A stretch of DNA of 64,000 bases, from the NCBI RefSeq assembly GCF_021432085.1, contig NZ_CP090366.1, positions 248,001 through 312,000 of the forward strand, given 5' to 3'. This DNA comes from Stutzerimonas kunmingensis (lineage in GTDB: Bacteria; Pseudomonadota; Gammaproteobacteria; Pseudomonadales; Pseudomonadaceae). Of this stretch, positions 8,951 through 18,314 are shown one piece after another (positions within the stretch are counted from its first letter, which is position 1; every line of letters starts with the position of its first letter). Under the pieces are notes generated by a model. The model had not been told where the DNA came from, searched no databases, and saw nothing but the letters and a program-made list of their open reading frames with translations. Position numbers and translations under genes: made by a program.

Positions 8951-10789
8951 TCAGCCGTCCAGCATCGCCTTGTTGCGCACCGCACCCTTGTCGGCGCTGG
9001 TGGCGAGCAGGGCGTAGGCCTTGAGCGCCGTCGTCACCTTACGGGTGCGTGGCTGGGCGGGCTTCCAGCCTTTCTTGTCCTGCTCGATGCGGCGGTGGGA
9101 CAGTTCTTCATCGCTGACCTGCAGCTGGATGCTGCGGTTGGGGATGTCGATCAGCACCTTGTCGCCGTCCTGCACCAGCCCGATGGCGCCGCCCGCAGCC
9201 GCTTCCGGCGAGGCGTGGCCGATGGACAGGCCCGAGGTGCCGCCGGAGAAGCGGCCATCGGTGAGCAGGGCGCACTCCTTGCCCAGTCCCTTGGACTTCA
9301 GGTACGAGGTCGGGTAGAGCATTTCCTGCATGCCTGGGCCGCCCTTCGGGCCTTCGTAGCGGATGATGACGATGTCGCCGGCCTTCACTTCGTCATTGAG
9401 GATGCCTTTGACGGCGCTGTCCTGGCTTTCGAAGATCTTGGCGGTGCCTTCGAAGACGTGGATGGATTCATCCACTCCAGCGGTTTTCACCACGCAGCCA
9501 TCGAGGGCAATGTTGCCGTAGAGCACGGCCAGGCCGCCTTCCTGGGAATAGGCATGCTCGACGCTGCGAATGCAGCCTTCGGCGCGGTCCAGGTCCAGGG
9601 TGTCCCAACGGGTCGACTGGCTGAATGCCGTTTGCGTCGGGATGCCCGCCGGGCCTGCCTTGAAGAAGGTGTGCACCGCTTCGTCTTGGGTCTGGGTGAT
9701 GTCCCACTGCGCGATGCCTTCAGCAAGCGTCCGGCTGTGCACGGTGGGGACGTCGGTGTGCAGCAGGCCGCCACGGGCGAGCTCACCAAGAATGGAGAAA
9801 ATGCCGCCGGCGCGGTGCACGTCTTCCATGTGGTACTTCTGGATGTTCGGCGCAACCTTGCACAGCTGCGGCACCTTGCGCGACAGGGCGTCGATGGCGC
9901 GCAGGTCGAAGTCGACCTCGGCTTCCTGAGCGGCGGCCAGCAGGTGCAGGATGGTGTTGGTCGAGCCACCCATGGCGATATCGAGCGTCATGGCGTTTTC
10001 GAACGCGCGGCGGCTGGCGATGTTGCGCGGCAGGACTGATTCGTCGCCCTCGCCATAATAGCGCTGGCACAGCTCTACGATGGTGCGGCCGGCGCGCAGG
10101 AACAGCTGCTCGCGGTCGCTGTGCGTAGCGAGGGTCGAGCCGTTGCCGGGCAGGGCAAGCCCTAAGGCTTCGGCCAGGCAGTTCATCGAGTTGGCAGTGA
10201 ACATGCCGGAGCAGCTGCCACAGGTCGGGCAGGCGCTGCGCTCGTATTCGGCGACCTTCTCGTCCGAGGCGCTTTCATCGGCAGCGATGACCATGGCGTC
10301 GACCAGGTCCAGGCCGTGGCTGGCCAGCTTGGTCTTGCCGGCTTCCATTGGGCCGCCGGAGACGAACACCACCGGGATGTTCAGGCGCAGCGCGGCCATC
10401 AGCATGCCGGGGGTGATCTTGTCGCAGTTGGAGATGCAGACGATGGCATCGGCGCAGTGCGCGTTGACCATGTACTCCACCGAATCGGCGATGATCTCGC
10501 GCGAAGGCAGCGAATAGAGCATGCCATCGTGGCCCATGGCGATGCCGTCATCGACTGCGATGGTGTTGAATTCCTTGGCGACGCCGCCGGCCTTTTCGAT
10601 CTCGCGAGCGACCAGCTGGCCCAGGTCTTTCAGGTGCACGTGACCAGGCACGAACTGGGTGAAGGAGTTGGCGATGGCGATGATCGGCTTCTTGAAGTCT
10701 TCATCCTTCATGCCGGTGGCGCGCCACAGCGCGCGGGCGCCGGCCATGTTGCGGCCGTGCGTGGAGGTTTTCGAACGGTAATCAGGCAT
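8951..10789 (-). CDS. ilvD: Dihydroxy-acid dehydratase
   Basis: 612-residue enzyme that dehydrates 2,3-dihydroxy-3-methyl acids to 2-oxo acids, the third common step of valine, isoleucine and leucine synthesis. Iron-sulfur ligands are present in [11 protein letters not shown] (about residues 120-130) and [20 protein letters not shown] (about 192-211). The length matches the E. coli-type enzyme. AGGAA lies upstream of the ATG at 10789. It is a single-gene unit with its own terminator; no leucine- or valine-rich attenuator peptide is visible upstream. Confidence 0.97.
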   Translation of the reverse strand: MPDYRSKTSTHGRNMAGARALWRATGMKDEDFKKPIIAIANSFTQFVPGHVHLKDLGQLVAREIEKAGGVAKEFNTIAVDDGIAMGHDGMLYSLPSREIIADSVEYMVNAHCADAIVCISNCDKITPGMLMAALRLNIPVVFVSGGPMEAGKTKLASHGLDLVDAMVIAADESASDEKVAEYERSACPTCGSCSGMFTANSMNCLAEALGLALPGNGSTLATHSDREQLFLRAGRTIVELCQRYYGEGDESVLPRNIASRRAFENAMTLDIAMGGSTNTILHLLAAAQEAEVDFDLRAIDALSRKVPQLCKVAPNIQKYHMEDVHRAGGIFSILGELARGGLLHTDVPTVHSRTLAEGIAQWDITQTQDEAVHTFFKAGPAGIPTQTAFSQSTRWDTLDLDRAEGCIRSVEHAYSQEGGLAVLYGNIALDGCVVKTAGVDESIHVFEGTAKIFESQDSAVKGILNDEVKAGDIVIIRYEGPKGGPGMQEMLYPTSYLKSKGLGKECALLTDGRFSGGTSGLSIGHASPEAAAGGAIGLVQDGDKVLIDIPNRSIQLQVSDEELSHRRIEQDKKGWKPAQPRTRKVTTALKAYALLATSADKGAVRNKAMLDG

Positions 10790-11287
10790 GACGGTTCCTG
10801 CGGCTAATCAGGTAATCGGAGGTATGCGTATGGTGAGCAACGCCTGTGCCGGATGCAACGGAGGATGACCGTGCGTTCGGAAGGGGCCGGGTCGAGGCGG
10901 GTAGACGCTCGTAGGGCCTGGGCTCAGAGTCCGCCGTGTGGTGAATGGCGAGATATCACCGATTCTACGCACGTTCCGGCAGCCGGGCCAGGCGGGACGA
11001 TTGCCGGTCCTGCGCTACCCCGCATGCCAGCGGCCCGGAGCGGCTGGATCGGGCGTGAGGCCTGCGCATCGGCCGCCTTTTTCGGCGTATGACCGCCGGT
11101 CCCCTTGACTGGCAGGTCGAGGATCGCTCGCTAGAGTCCAAACCCGACCGTTTCGCTGGTGACTGCACCTTGTCTTGCCGCTGGCCAGCGAGCGGTCGCC
11201 TCGCCATGGGTGCGCGTTCTGCGGAGTAGCGGGCAGCCGATGATGGGCGAGGCGTCCTTATACCAACGATAAGAACGAGGAATGCAG
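10790..11287. other. 498-base gap between divergent ilvD and the secreted hydrolase
   Basis: This must hold the ilvD promoter and the promoter of the hydrolase gene. The only coding-like signal is a 12-codon frame, ATG 10830 to TGA 10868 on the plus strand, with GGAGG at 10818-10822 seven bases upstream. A TTGACT at 11105-11110 and TAGAGT at 11132-11137 resemble promoter boxes but are 21 bases apart, too far for an ordinary sigma-70 promoter. No RNA gene, repeat or further conserved gene is seen. Confidence 0.5.
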
Positions 11288-12136
11288 ATGCACAAATTCA
11301 CACGTCGATACCTGAGCGCCGCTGCTCTGGTGGCCCTATCCGCAACCGCCGTCGCCGCACCCCTGCCTGACACACCCGGAGCGCCATTCCCCTCGGTTTC
11401 GAGCTTCGACAATTCCGGCCCCTACGCCGTCACCAGTCAGAGCGAAGGGCCGAGCTGCCGCATCTACCGGCCACGCACGCTGGGCCAGGATGGCGTCAGG
11501 CATCCGGTCATCCTCTGGGGCAATGGTACCGGCACCGGGCCGACGACTTATTCAGGGCTGCTGACCCACTGGGCCAGCCATGGCTTCGTGGTGGCCGCGG
11601 CGGAAACCTCCAACGCCGGCACCGGGCGCGACATGCTGGCCTGCCTCGATTACCTGGTACAGGAAAGCAATCGCACCTACGGCACCTACGTCGGCGTGTT
11701 GAACACCGGACGCGTCGCCACATCGGGCCACTCCCAGGGCGGTGGAGGCTCGATCATGGCCGGGCAGGATGATCGCGTGAAGGTCACCGCGCCGATCCAG
11801 CCGTACACCATCGGTCTTGGCCATGACCCGTCGTCGCAGCGCAACCAGCGCGGGCCGATGTTCCTGATGTCCGGCGGTGCCGACACGATCGCCATCCCCT
11901 ATCTGAATGCGCAGCCGGTCTATACCCGCGCCAATGTGCCGATCTTCTGGGGGGAAAGGCGCTATGTCAGCCACTTCGAGCCGGTGGGTGATGGCGGGGC
12001 CTATCGCGGACCGACGACGGCCTGGTTCCGTTATCACCTGATGGACGACGAGAGTGCGCGTGGCACCTTCTACGGACGTTTCTGCGGGTTGTGCACCAGC
12101 CTGTTGTGGAGCGATCAGCGCAGGGGCATCGAGTAA
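11288..12136 (+). CDS. Secreted alpha/beta hydrolase, PETase/cutinase-like (candidate polyesterase)
   Basis: 282-residue exported esterase candidate. A signal peptide (MHKFTRRYLS, hydrophobic AAALVALSATAVA, cleavage near APLP) sends it out of the cytoplasm. The mature N-terminus has FDNSGPYAV, like the GPY start of cutinases. The nucleophile motif GHSQGGGGS places Ser near 149, with candidate Asp near 199 (SGGADTIAIP) and His near 229 (SHFEP). The spacing of the triad and the GGGGS tail match bacterial PETase/cutinase enzymes. Cys near 266 and 269 could form a disulfide. The ATG at 11288 is 7 bases after GAGG; an ATG at 11282 is too close. I do not recall this gene in the PAO1 order. The substrate is inferred; it could equally be a lipase or acetylesterase. 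Confidence 0.72.
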   Translation: MHKFTRRYLSAAALVALSATAVAAPLPDTPGAPFPSVSSFDNSGPYAVTSQSEGPSCRIYRPRTLGQDGVRHPVILWGNGTGTGPTTYSGLLTHWASHGFVVAAAETSNAGTGRDMLACLDYLVQESNRTYGTYVGVLNTGRVATSGHSQGGGGSIMAGQDDRVKVTAPIQPYTIGLGHDPSSQRNQRGPMFLMSGGADTIAIPYLNAQPVYTRANVPIFWGERRYVSHFEPVGDGGAYRGPTTAWFRYHLMDDESARGTFYGRFCGLCTSLLWSDQRRGIE

Positions 12137-12147
12137 CACGGCACGTT

Positions 12148-12181
12148 GAAACCTTCGCCCGCACTGCCGGGCGGAGGTTTC
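12148..12181. terminator. Hairpin terminator between convergent genes
   Basis: A 14-bp stem (12148-12161 with 12168-12181, one G-T wobble) and a 6-base loop, flanked by A and T triplets. It lies between the ends of the secreted hydrolase and the convergent rRNA methyltransferase. Confidence 0.75.
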
Positions 12182-12212
12182 ATGGCGATACGGTAGGCGC
12201 GTGTGCCGCCTC

Positions 12213-13409
12213 TCAGCTGTTGGGCAGGATGCGGCAGGTCAGGCTCTTGATGTAGCGGGTCTCCGGGATCGCCGGATGCACCGGGTGATCCGGACCCTGG
12301 GCGCCGCGCTCGAGCAGCTGGATGTTGCGATCCAGATGGCGCGCGCTGCCGAGCAGGATGTTCTGCAGATCGTCCTCGGGCAGGTGCATCGAACAGCTGG
12401 CGCTGACCAGGATGCCGTCCTTGTTCAGTAGCCGCATGGCGGTTTCGTTGAGGCGGCGGTAGGCGGCCTCGCCGTTCTTCAGATCCTTCTTGCGCTTGAT
12501 GAACGCCGGCGGATCGGTGATCACCACGTCGAAGCGCTCTTCGGCGTTCTTCAGTTCCTTCATCGCCTCGAAGGCATCGCCTTCGACGCAGGTCATCTTC
12601 TCGGCCACACCATTGAGCGCAGCGTTGCGCTCCACGCCATCCAGGGCAAAGGCCGAGGCGTCGACGCAGAACACCTCGCTGGCTCCGAAGGCCGCCGCCT
12701 GCACGCCCCAGCCGCCGATGTAGCTGAACAGGTCGAGTACGCGCTTGCCCTTCACGTAGGGCGCCAGGCGCGCGCGATTCATGCGGTGGTCGTAGAACCA
12801 GCCGGTCTTCTGGCCCTGCAGCACCGGCGCCTCGAACTTCACGCCGTTCTCTTCCAGCGCGACCCACTCCGGCACTACGCCGAACGCCGTATCGACGTAA
12901 CGCTCCAGGCCTTCGGCATCGCGAGCGCTGGAGTCGTTCTTCCACAGCACGCCGCGCGGCTTGAGAACCTGCACCAGCGCCTCCAGCACGGCATCCTTGT
13001 TGCGCTCCATGGTGGCGGAGGCCAGCTGCACCACCAGATGGTCGTGGAAGCGATCCACCACCAGGCCCGGCAGAAGATCGGAATCGCCATAGATCAGGCG
13101 GTAGCACGGCTGATCGAACAGGCGATCACGCAGCGACAGGGCGACCTGGATGCGATGCACCAGCAATGACTTATCCAGGCTGTGCTTGAGATCGCGTGAC
13201 AGCAGGCGCGCGCAGATCAGGTTGTTCGGCGATACCCCGACGATGCCCAGTGGCTTGCCGCCGGCGGCTTCGAGCACGGCCTGATCCCCGGCAACGAAGC
13301 CCGCCAGCGGCGTGGCCGCGGTGTCCACCTCGTTGCTGTAGACCCACAGATGGCCGGCGCGCAGGCGGCGATCGGCATTGGCTTTGAGGCGCAGGCTGGG
13401 CAGGGTCAT
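12213..13409 (-). CDS. Class I rRNA (cytosine-5) methyltransferase, RlmI-like
   Basis: 398-residue SAM-dependent methyltransferase. The first 80 residues form a PUA-like RNA-binding domain (LRLKANADRRLRAGHLWVYSNEVD). The catalytic part has VLDLFSYIGGWG (SAM-binding motif I, about residue 223) and the NPPY-like block ITDPPAFIKRKKDL near 300. This layout is that of the YccW/RlmI family, which makes m5C in 23S rRNA; the exact position modified here is not certain. GGAG lies about 8 bases before the ATG. Confidence 0.85.
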   Translation of the reverse strand: MTLPSLRLKANADRRLRAGHLWVYSNEVDTAATPLAGFVAGDQAVLEAAGGKPLGIVGVSPNNLICARLLSRDLKHSLDKSLLVHRIQVALSLRDRLFDQPCYRLIYGDSDLLPGLVVDRFHDHLVVQLASATMERNKDAVLEALVQVLKPRGVLWKNDSSARDAEGLERYVDTAFGVVPEWVALEENGVKFEAPVLQGQKTGWFYDHRMNRARLAPYVKGKRVLDLFSYIGGWGVQAAAFGASEVFCVDASAFALDGVERNAALNGVAEKMTCVEGDAFEAMKELKNAEERFDVVITDPPAFIKRKKDLKNGEAAYRRLNETAMRLLNKDGILVSASCSMHLPEDDLQNILLGSARHLDRNIQLLERGAQGPDHPVHPAIPETRYIKSLTCRILPNS

Positions 13410-13511
13410 CGGCGGGGCTCCGGGAAAAAGACGGGCATTCTAAACGAGCGGCAGGCCACGCGCGCCGGCGCTGCCGGAAATTCCTCGCAGCGCCTGCCGC
13501 GCATCGTCCGG

Positions 13512-14051
13512 TCAGGCGGACAGGGCTTGAATCAGCGCCTGGCTGAACGCTGGGATGTCATCCGGCTTGCGGCTGCTGATCAGCTGACCGTCCACCACCA
13601 CCTCCTGGTCCACCCAATCGGCGCCGGCGTTCTTCAGGTCGTCGGTAAGCGATGGCCAGCTGGTCATGCGCTTGCCCTTGACCAGTCCGGCCGAGATCAG
13701 CAGCCAGCCGCCGTGACAGATCACCGCGATCGGCTTGTTCGCCGCGGCGGCGTCGCGTACCAGCTTTTGTGCGCTTTCGTCGGTGCGAATGGTGTCGGAG
13801 TTGACCACCCCACCGGGCAGCAGCACGGCGTCATAGTCATTCATATCGAGGTCGTCGAAGGTCTTGTCCACGTGAAACTTGCTGGCCGGGGTGGTGTGGT
13901 TCCAGCCGGTCACTTCGCCATTCTTGGCGGAGACGATCTGGGCTGTCGCACCGGCCTTCTCCAGCGCCTCCTGGGGCCCGGTCAGCTCGACCTGCTCGAA
14001 GCCGTCGGTCACCAGGATTGCCACGCGCTTGCCGTTGAGGGATTGGGTCAT
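13512..14051 (-). CDS. pfpI: DJ-1/PfpI-family protein
   Basis: 179-residue member of the class I glutamine amidotransferase-like DJ-1/PfpI group. The nucleophile elbow is AVICHGGWLL, with Cys near residue 104 and the typical His next to it, and the N-terminal strand is KRVAILVTDGFEQVEL with the acidic Glu. Members act as glyoxalase/deglycase-like or stress proteins and the true substrate is disputed. An upstream ATG at 14057 is only 1 base from GGAGG; the ATG at 14051 has a proper 7-base spacing, so I use it. Confidence 0.87.
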   Translation of the reverse strand: MTQSLNGKRVAILVTDGFEQVELTGPQEALEKAGATAQIVSAKNGEVTGWNHTTPASKFHVDKTFDDLDMNDYDAVLLPGGVVNSDTIRTDESAQKLVRDAAAANKPIAVICHGGWLLISAGLVKGKRMTSWPSLTDDLKNAGADWVDQEVVVDGQLISSRKPDDIPAFSQALIQALSA

Positions 14052-14180
14052 GAGCATGCCTCCGTCTGTCTGTCGGTAACGCTCGCTGAATGCGAGTCAC
14101 TTGAAATGGGACCCGCATCTCAGCCAAAGTTCGCCCTTTCGTGCCAATGGCACTTTGCCTTCTCGTCGAGCGACCCCCTC

Positions 14181-15047
14181 ATGGCCGTTGAACTCTCCGC
14201 CGAACAGATCCGCCGGGTGCTGCAAGGCATCAGCGTGCCGCCGCAACCGCAGATCATGGTCGACCTGCAGATGGAACAGGTCATGCCGGTGCCCGATCTG
14301 AAAGCCATCGCCCGGCTGATCAGTCAGGACCCGGGGCTTTCTGGGGCGCTGCTCAAGCTGGTCAACTCGCCGCATTTCGGTCTGGCCAACCGCATCGCTT
14401 CCATCCAGCAGGCGGTGAACCTGCTGGGCTGCAATTCGGTGATCAACCTGATCAATGCGCAGTCGATCAAGGTCGAGATGAGCGACGAGACCATCGTCAC
14501 GCTCAGCCGCTTCTGGGACAGCGCGCAGGACGTGGCCATGGCCTGCCTGACCCTGGCCAAGCGCATCGGCTACCAGTCGCCGGACGAGGCGTACACCCTC
14601 GGGCTGTTCCACAATTGCGGCATCCCGCTGATGCTCAAGCGCTTCCCCGGCTACATGAGTGTGCTGGAAGAGGCCTACGCCAGCACCGGGGACGGCCAGC
14701 GCATCGTCGATATCGAGAATCGTGTGCTCAGCACCAACCATGCGGTGGTCGGCTACTTCACCGCCAAATCGTGGAACCTGCCGCTGCACCTGTGCGATGC
14801 CATCGCCAATCACCATAACGCGCTGTCGCTGTTCGCCGACGACTCGGGGCGCGACGCGCCGATCAAGACGCTGCTGGCGATCCTCAAGATGGCCGAGCAC
14901 ATCTGCGCCTGTCATCGGGTGCTCGGCGCGCAGCCGGACGATCACGAGTGGGACAGCGTGGCGCAGCTGGTGCTCGAATACGTCGGGCTGTCGGAATACG
15001 ATTTCGTCTGCCTCAAGGAAAGCATCCGCGAGCTTGGCGTGGGCTGA
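14181..15047 (+). CDS. HDOD-domain signalling protein
   Basis: 288-residue protein that is almost entirely one HDOD domain, a non-enzymatic relative of HD phosphohydrolases. It shows the usual LPPQPQIMVDLQ-like lead, the ISQDPGLSGALLKLVNSPHFG block (about 50-72) and the AVNLLGCNSVINLI block. No response-regulator, GGDEF or other partner domain is attached. The frame stays open far upstream (to 13350), but that part is antisense to pfpI and not protein-like; the start at 14181 fits the domain edge although its ribosome site is weak. HDOD proteins usually work in regulation; the role here is unknown. Confidence 0.83.
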   Translation: MAVELSAEQIRRVLQGISVPPQPQIMVDLQMEQVMPVPDLKAIARLISQDPGLSGALLKLVNSPHFGLANRIASIQQAVNLLGCNSVINLINAQSIKVEMSDETIVTLSRFWDSAQDVAMACLTLAKRIGYQSPDEAYTLGLFHNCGIPLMLKRFPGYMSVLEEAYASTGDGQRIVDIENRVLSTNHAVVGYFTAKSWNLPLHLCDAIANHHNALSLFADDSGRDAPIKTLLAILKMAEHICACHRVLGAQPDDHEWDSVAQLVLEYVGLSEYDFVCLKESIRELGVG

Positions 15048-15104
15048 CGGCCCGGCGCCGGCCTGCTAAGGTCGGCATCCCTTCGCTGTATCCAACGTCC
15101 CGCC

Positions 15105-15917
15105 ATGCCCGAACTTCCCGAAGTCGAAACTACCCGCCGTGGTATCGAGCCATACCTTGTTGGTCAGCGTGTCAGCCGCGTGCTGGTGCGTGACCGGCGG
15201 TTGCGCTGGCCGATCCCGGAAGACCTCGATGTGCGTCTGTCCGGCCAACGCATCCAAGCCGTCGAGCGTCGTGCCAAATACCTGCTGATCAAGGCCGAGA
15301 GCGGCACGCTGATCGTTCATCTGGGCATGTCCGGAAGCCTGCGTCTGGTTGACGCGGCATTGCCGGCGGCCAAGCACGAGCACGTCGATATCCTGCTGGA
15401 GTCCGGCCAGGCGCTGCGCTACACCGATCCGCGGCGCTTCGGCGCGATGCTCTGGAGCCACGAGCCGCTCGCCCATGTGTTGCTCGCCAGTCTCGGGCCC
15501 GAGCCGCTCGGCGAGGATTTCGACGGTGACCGTCTGTATAGGCTGTCGCGTGGGCGCAGCATGGCGGTCAAGCCGTTCATCATGGACAACGCGGTAGTGG
15601 TGGGCGTCGGCAACATCTATGCGAGCGAGGCACTGTTCGCCGCCGGGATCGATCCGCGGCGGCCGGCCGGGAGCATCTCGCGAGCGCGTTACCTGAAACT
15701 GGGCGAGGAAATCCGGCGGATACTGGCGATGGCCATCGAGCGTGGCGGCACGACCTTGCGCGATTTCGTCGGCGGCGATGGCAAGCCCGGCTATTTTCAA
15801 CAGGAGCTGTTCGTCTACGGGCGGGCCGGCGAATTCTGCAAGAACTGTGGCGGCACGCTGCGTGAGATTCGCCTCGGTCAGCGCGCCAGCGTGTATTGCG
15901 CTCGCTGCCAGCGTTGA
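15105..15917 (+). CDS. mutM: Formamidopyrimidine-DNA glycosylase (Fpg)
   Basis: 270-residue base-excision repair enzyme that removes 8-oxoguanine and formamidopyrimidines and nicks the abasic site. After Met removal the catalytic N-terminus is PELPEVET, with Pro1 and Glu2. The helix-two-turn-helix Asn motif [19 protein letters not shown] is present, and the C-terminal zinc finger has CKNCGG...YCARCQ (four Cys). The length is normal for the family. Confidence 0.97.
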   Translation: MPELPEVETTRRGIEPYLVGQRVSRVLVRDRRLRWPIPEDLDVRLSGQRIQAVERRAKYLLIKAESGTLIVHLGMSGSLRLVDAALPAAKHEHVDILLESGQALRYTDPRRFGAMLWSHEPLAHVLLASLGPEPLGEDFDGDRLYRLSRGRSMAVKPFIMDNAVVVGVGNIYASEALFAAGIDPRRPAGSISRARYLKLGEEIRRILAMAIERGGTTLRDFVGGDGKPGYFQQELFVYGRAGEFCKNCGGTLREIRLGQRASVYCARCQR

Positions 15918-16035
15918 GCGGCTGGCGGAACTGTGCATGCGTTGACGGCGTTCACGCTCAGCCTGCCCCGGCCACTGCTATAGTGGCCGCCACAACTAAA
16001 AATTGCCGCGTTTCGCACATCTGAAGGACCACACC

Positions 16036-16377
16036 ATGAATCTGTTCCGCTCTACCGCTGCTGTCTTGGCACTGACCACTGGCCTGCTGGCGCTGCCGGC
16101 ACATGCGGAGTCGGTCCCGCAGAACGCCAGTGGTGATCCGATGTACTCCGTAGAAGCGCCCAAGGCCTACTCCATGGTCGGTGACCTAATCATCGCCCGC
16201 CCGCTGCTGATCGCCGCGACTGCCATCGGCGCCGGTGTTTTCGTTGTCAGCCTGCCGTTCACCGCTTTGGGTGGCAACGTCGGCGAGGCTGGCAAGGCTC
16301 TGGTCGTCGAGCCGGGTAAAGCGGCGTTCGTACGCTGCCTGGGCTGCACCACCAGCGGTTACAACGCCCAGCGTTGA
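16036..16377 (+). CDS. Small exported or membrane protein of unknown function
   Basis: 113-residue protein with a clear Sec signal peptide ([24 protein letters not shown], cut near residue 24) and one further hydrophobic helix around residues 57-79 ([30 protein letters not shown]). Two Cys (CLGC) occur near the C-terminus. The ATG at 16036 follows AAGGA by 7 bases. I know of similar small proteins next to the Na/Pi cotransporter in Pseudomonas but of no demonstrated function. Confidence 0.72.
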   Translation: MNLFRSTAAVLALTTGLLALPAHAESVPQNASGDPMYSVEAPKAYSMVGDLIIARPLLIAATAIGAGVFVVSLPFTALGGNVGEAGKALVVEPGKAAFVRCLGCTTSGYNAQR

Positions 16378-16478
16378 TCGACGTCATCCGCATCGCGACT
16401 GGCAAGGGCCTGAGCCTTCCGGTCGCGGTGTTGCTGCAGTAGGCTTCGCCTCCCATCCCGCGCCGCGAAGCCCCCTCC

Positions 16479-18314
16479 TTGAACAGCCTCTTCTTCAAGA
16501 CATTTCTGCCCATCGTGGGCCTGCTGATGTTGTCCTGGTCGTTCTGGGCCAGTGACGGATGGCTCGAGCTGTGCGCGGGACTCGCCCTGTTCCTGTTCGG
16601 CATGCAATGCCTCGAAGAGGGGCTGCGCCAACTGGCCGGTAGCAAGCTCGAACAGCTGCTGACGCGCAGTACGGCGACGCCGCTCAAGGGCCTGATGTTC
16701 GGCATGAGCGGCACCATGCTGCTGCAGTCCAGCACGCTGGTCTCGTTGCTCACCATCGCGTTCATCAGCACCGGGCTGATCAAGCTTGCCGGCGGTATCG
16801 CCATTCTGTTCGGCGCCAATCTCGGCTCCACCACGGGTATCTGGCTGCTGGCACTGGCCGGGCAGAACGTCAGCCTGAGTCCGCTGGCCTTGCCGCTGCT
16901 GGTTTTCGGGGTGCTGGCCAGCTTCACCGGCGACAAGGGCAAGGCGGCCGGTCGTATCGTGCTCGGCATCGCCTTCATCTTTCTCGGCATCGATCAGATC
17001 AAGACCGGTTTCTCCAGCTTCGGCGGCATGGACCTGTCGCAATACCACGCCGGCGGTCTGGCCGGGCAGCTGATGTTCGTCGCGATCGGCCTGTTTGCCA
17101 CGGTGGTGCTGCAGTCCAGTCATGCCACATTGATGCTGACGCTGACCGCTTTGGCTACCGGCCAGCTGGATCTCGGCCAGGCGCTGGCGACGGCGATCGG
17201 CGCCAATGTCGGCACGAGCGTCACCACTGCGTTCGTCGGCTCGCTCGGCGGCAACCGCAGTGGTCAGCGCCTGGCGCTGGCCCATGTACTGTTCAACGTG
17301 ACTACCGCCGTGCTGGCCATCGCGCTGCTGCTGCCGTTGACCTGGCTGGTCGAATGGCTGGTCGCGCCGCTGGGCCTGGCTGAAAACCGCCTGATTCAGC
17401 TGGCGCTGTTCCATACGCTGTTCAATGCCATGGGTGTGCTGCTGTTCTGGCCGTGGCAGGCGCAGCTGGCAAACCTGCTGTTGCGCGTGTTGCCCGAGCG
17501 AGTCGAACCGACGGTGCTGATCACCGAACTTGCGCCTGCTCGACCGGAGGAGCCGACCCGCGCGCGCTACCTGAATGACCGTGCGCTGGACTCAGCGGAT
17601 GCTGCCGCCAGCGCCGTGGCGCAGGAGCTGCAGCATCTGGCGCGCCTGAGTCTCGAGGTGATCTGCCATGCCACCTATCTGCCGGTGGACCAGCTGCGCC
17701 AGCAGGGACGGATTGACGAGGCGCTGATCAACGCGAAGCCCGACGCCCAGGCCCTGGATGCCGAGCGGCTGTATCAGCGGCATATCAAGGGCGTGTATTC
17801 CGATCTGCTGACCTTCATGGGGCGTCTGGAGCTGCCACTGGACGAGAGCCACCAGGCGTTCTGGCTGAGCTGCCAGGTTGAAGCGCTGCAGCTGGTGGAC
17901 GCGGTCAAGGATGCCAAGCACCTGCAGAAGAACCTCGGACACTACCTGCGCACCGATGACTCCGCGGCGCGCCAGGCGTATGTCGAGCTGCGTCGGCATT
18001 TGCTGGAGTCGTTGCGCGAGATCCGCGCGCTCAACCACTCGGAGCTGCCCGATGAGCTATGGCGCGAGCGCTTGAACTGGCTGGACGAGCGCGCTGCGAA
18101 GTTCGATGCGGAGTTTCGCCGGCGCCTGTTCGAGTCGATCCGCAACCAGAAGCTGGACGGTTTGCAGAGCAGTTCGCTGATGAACGACCTGGGCTACGCC
18201 AGCCGCATCATCCAGAGTCTGCGCAACGCCTTGTTGCTGGGTGAAGGCCATGAGCTGACGCGGCAACTGCGGCAGCTCGCTGAGGACGAAGGCCCGGTCA
18301 TTCTGCAGCTGTAA
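16479..18314 (+). CDS. Na/Pi cotransporter family protein with PhoU-like tail
   Basis: 611-residue protein. The N-terminal 350 residues contain the inverted repeat of the NptA/Na-Pi family: QSSTLVSLLTIAFISTG with GANLGSTTG, and later QSSHATLMLTLTALATG with GANVGTSVTTA. The remaining 230 residues are helical, charged and PhoU-like. Probable role is sodium-coupled phosphate movement across the inner membrane. The frame begins with TTG at 16479 and has no evident ribosome site; an ATG at 16527 would still keep the first repeat, so the start is uncertain. Its last 17 bp overlap the convergent ggt gene. Confidence 0.85.
   Translation: MNSLFFKTFLPIVGLLMLSWSFWASDGWLELCAGLALFLFGMQCLEEGLRQLAGSKLEQLLTRSTATPLKGLMFGMSGTMLLQSSTLVSLLTIAFISTGLIKLAGGIAILFGANLGSTTGIWLLALAGQNVSLSPLALPLLVFGVLASFTGDKGKAAGRIVLGIAFIFLGIDQIKTGFSSFGGMDLSQYHAGGLAGQLMFVAIGLFATVVLQSSHATLMLTLTALATGQLDLGQALATAIGANVGTSVTTAFVGSLGGNRSGQRLALAHVLFNVTTAVLAIALLLPLTWLVEWLVAPLGLAENRLIQLALFHTLFNAMGVLLFWPWQAQLANLLLRVLPERVEPTVLITELAPARPEEPTRARYLNDRALDSADAAASAVAQELQHLARLSLEVICHATYLPVDQLRQQGRIDEALINAKPDAQALDAERLYQRHIKGVYSDLLTFMGRLELPLDESHQAFWLSCQVEALQLVDAVKDAKHLQKNLGHYLRTDDSAARQAYVELRRHLLESLREIRALNHSELPDELWRERLNWLDERAAKFDAEFRRRLFESIRNQKLDGLQSSSLMNDLGYASRIIQSLRNALLLGEGHELTRQLRQLAEDEGPVILQL

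Noticed and set aside
11105..11137. TTGACT and TAGAGT as a promoter for the secreted hydrolase
   Set aside because: The boxes are 21 bases apart, too far for normal sigma-70, and no dyad typical of MerR-type long-spacer promoters lies between them.
13350..14180. Upstream 277 codons of the open frame containing the HDOD gene
   Set aside because: They lie antisense to the methyltransferase and pfpI genes, have no domain, and reflect the high GC content; the HDOD domain begins at 14181.
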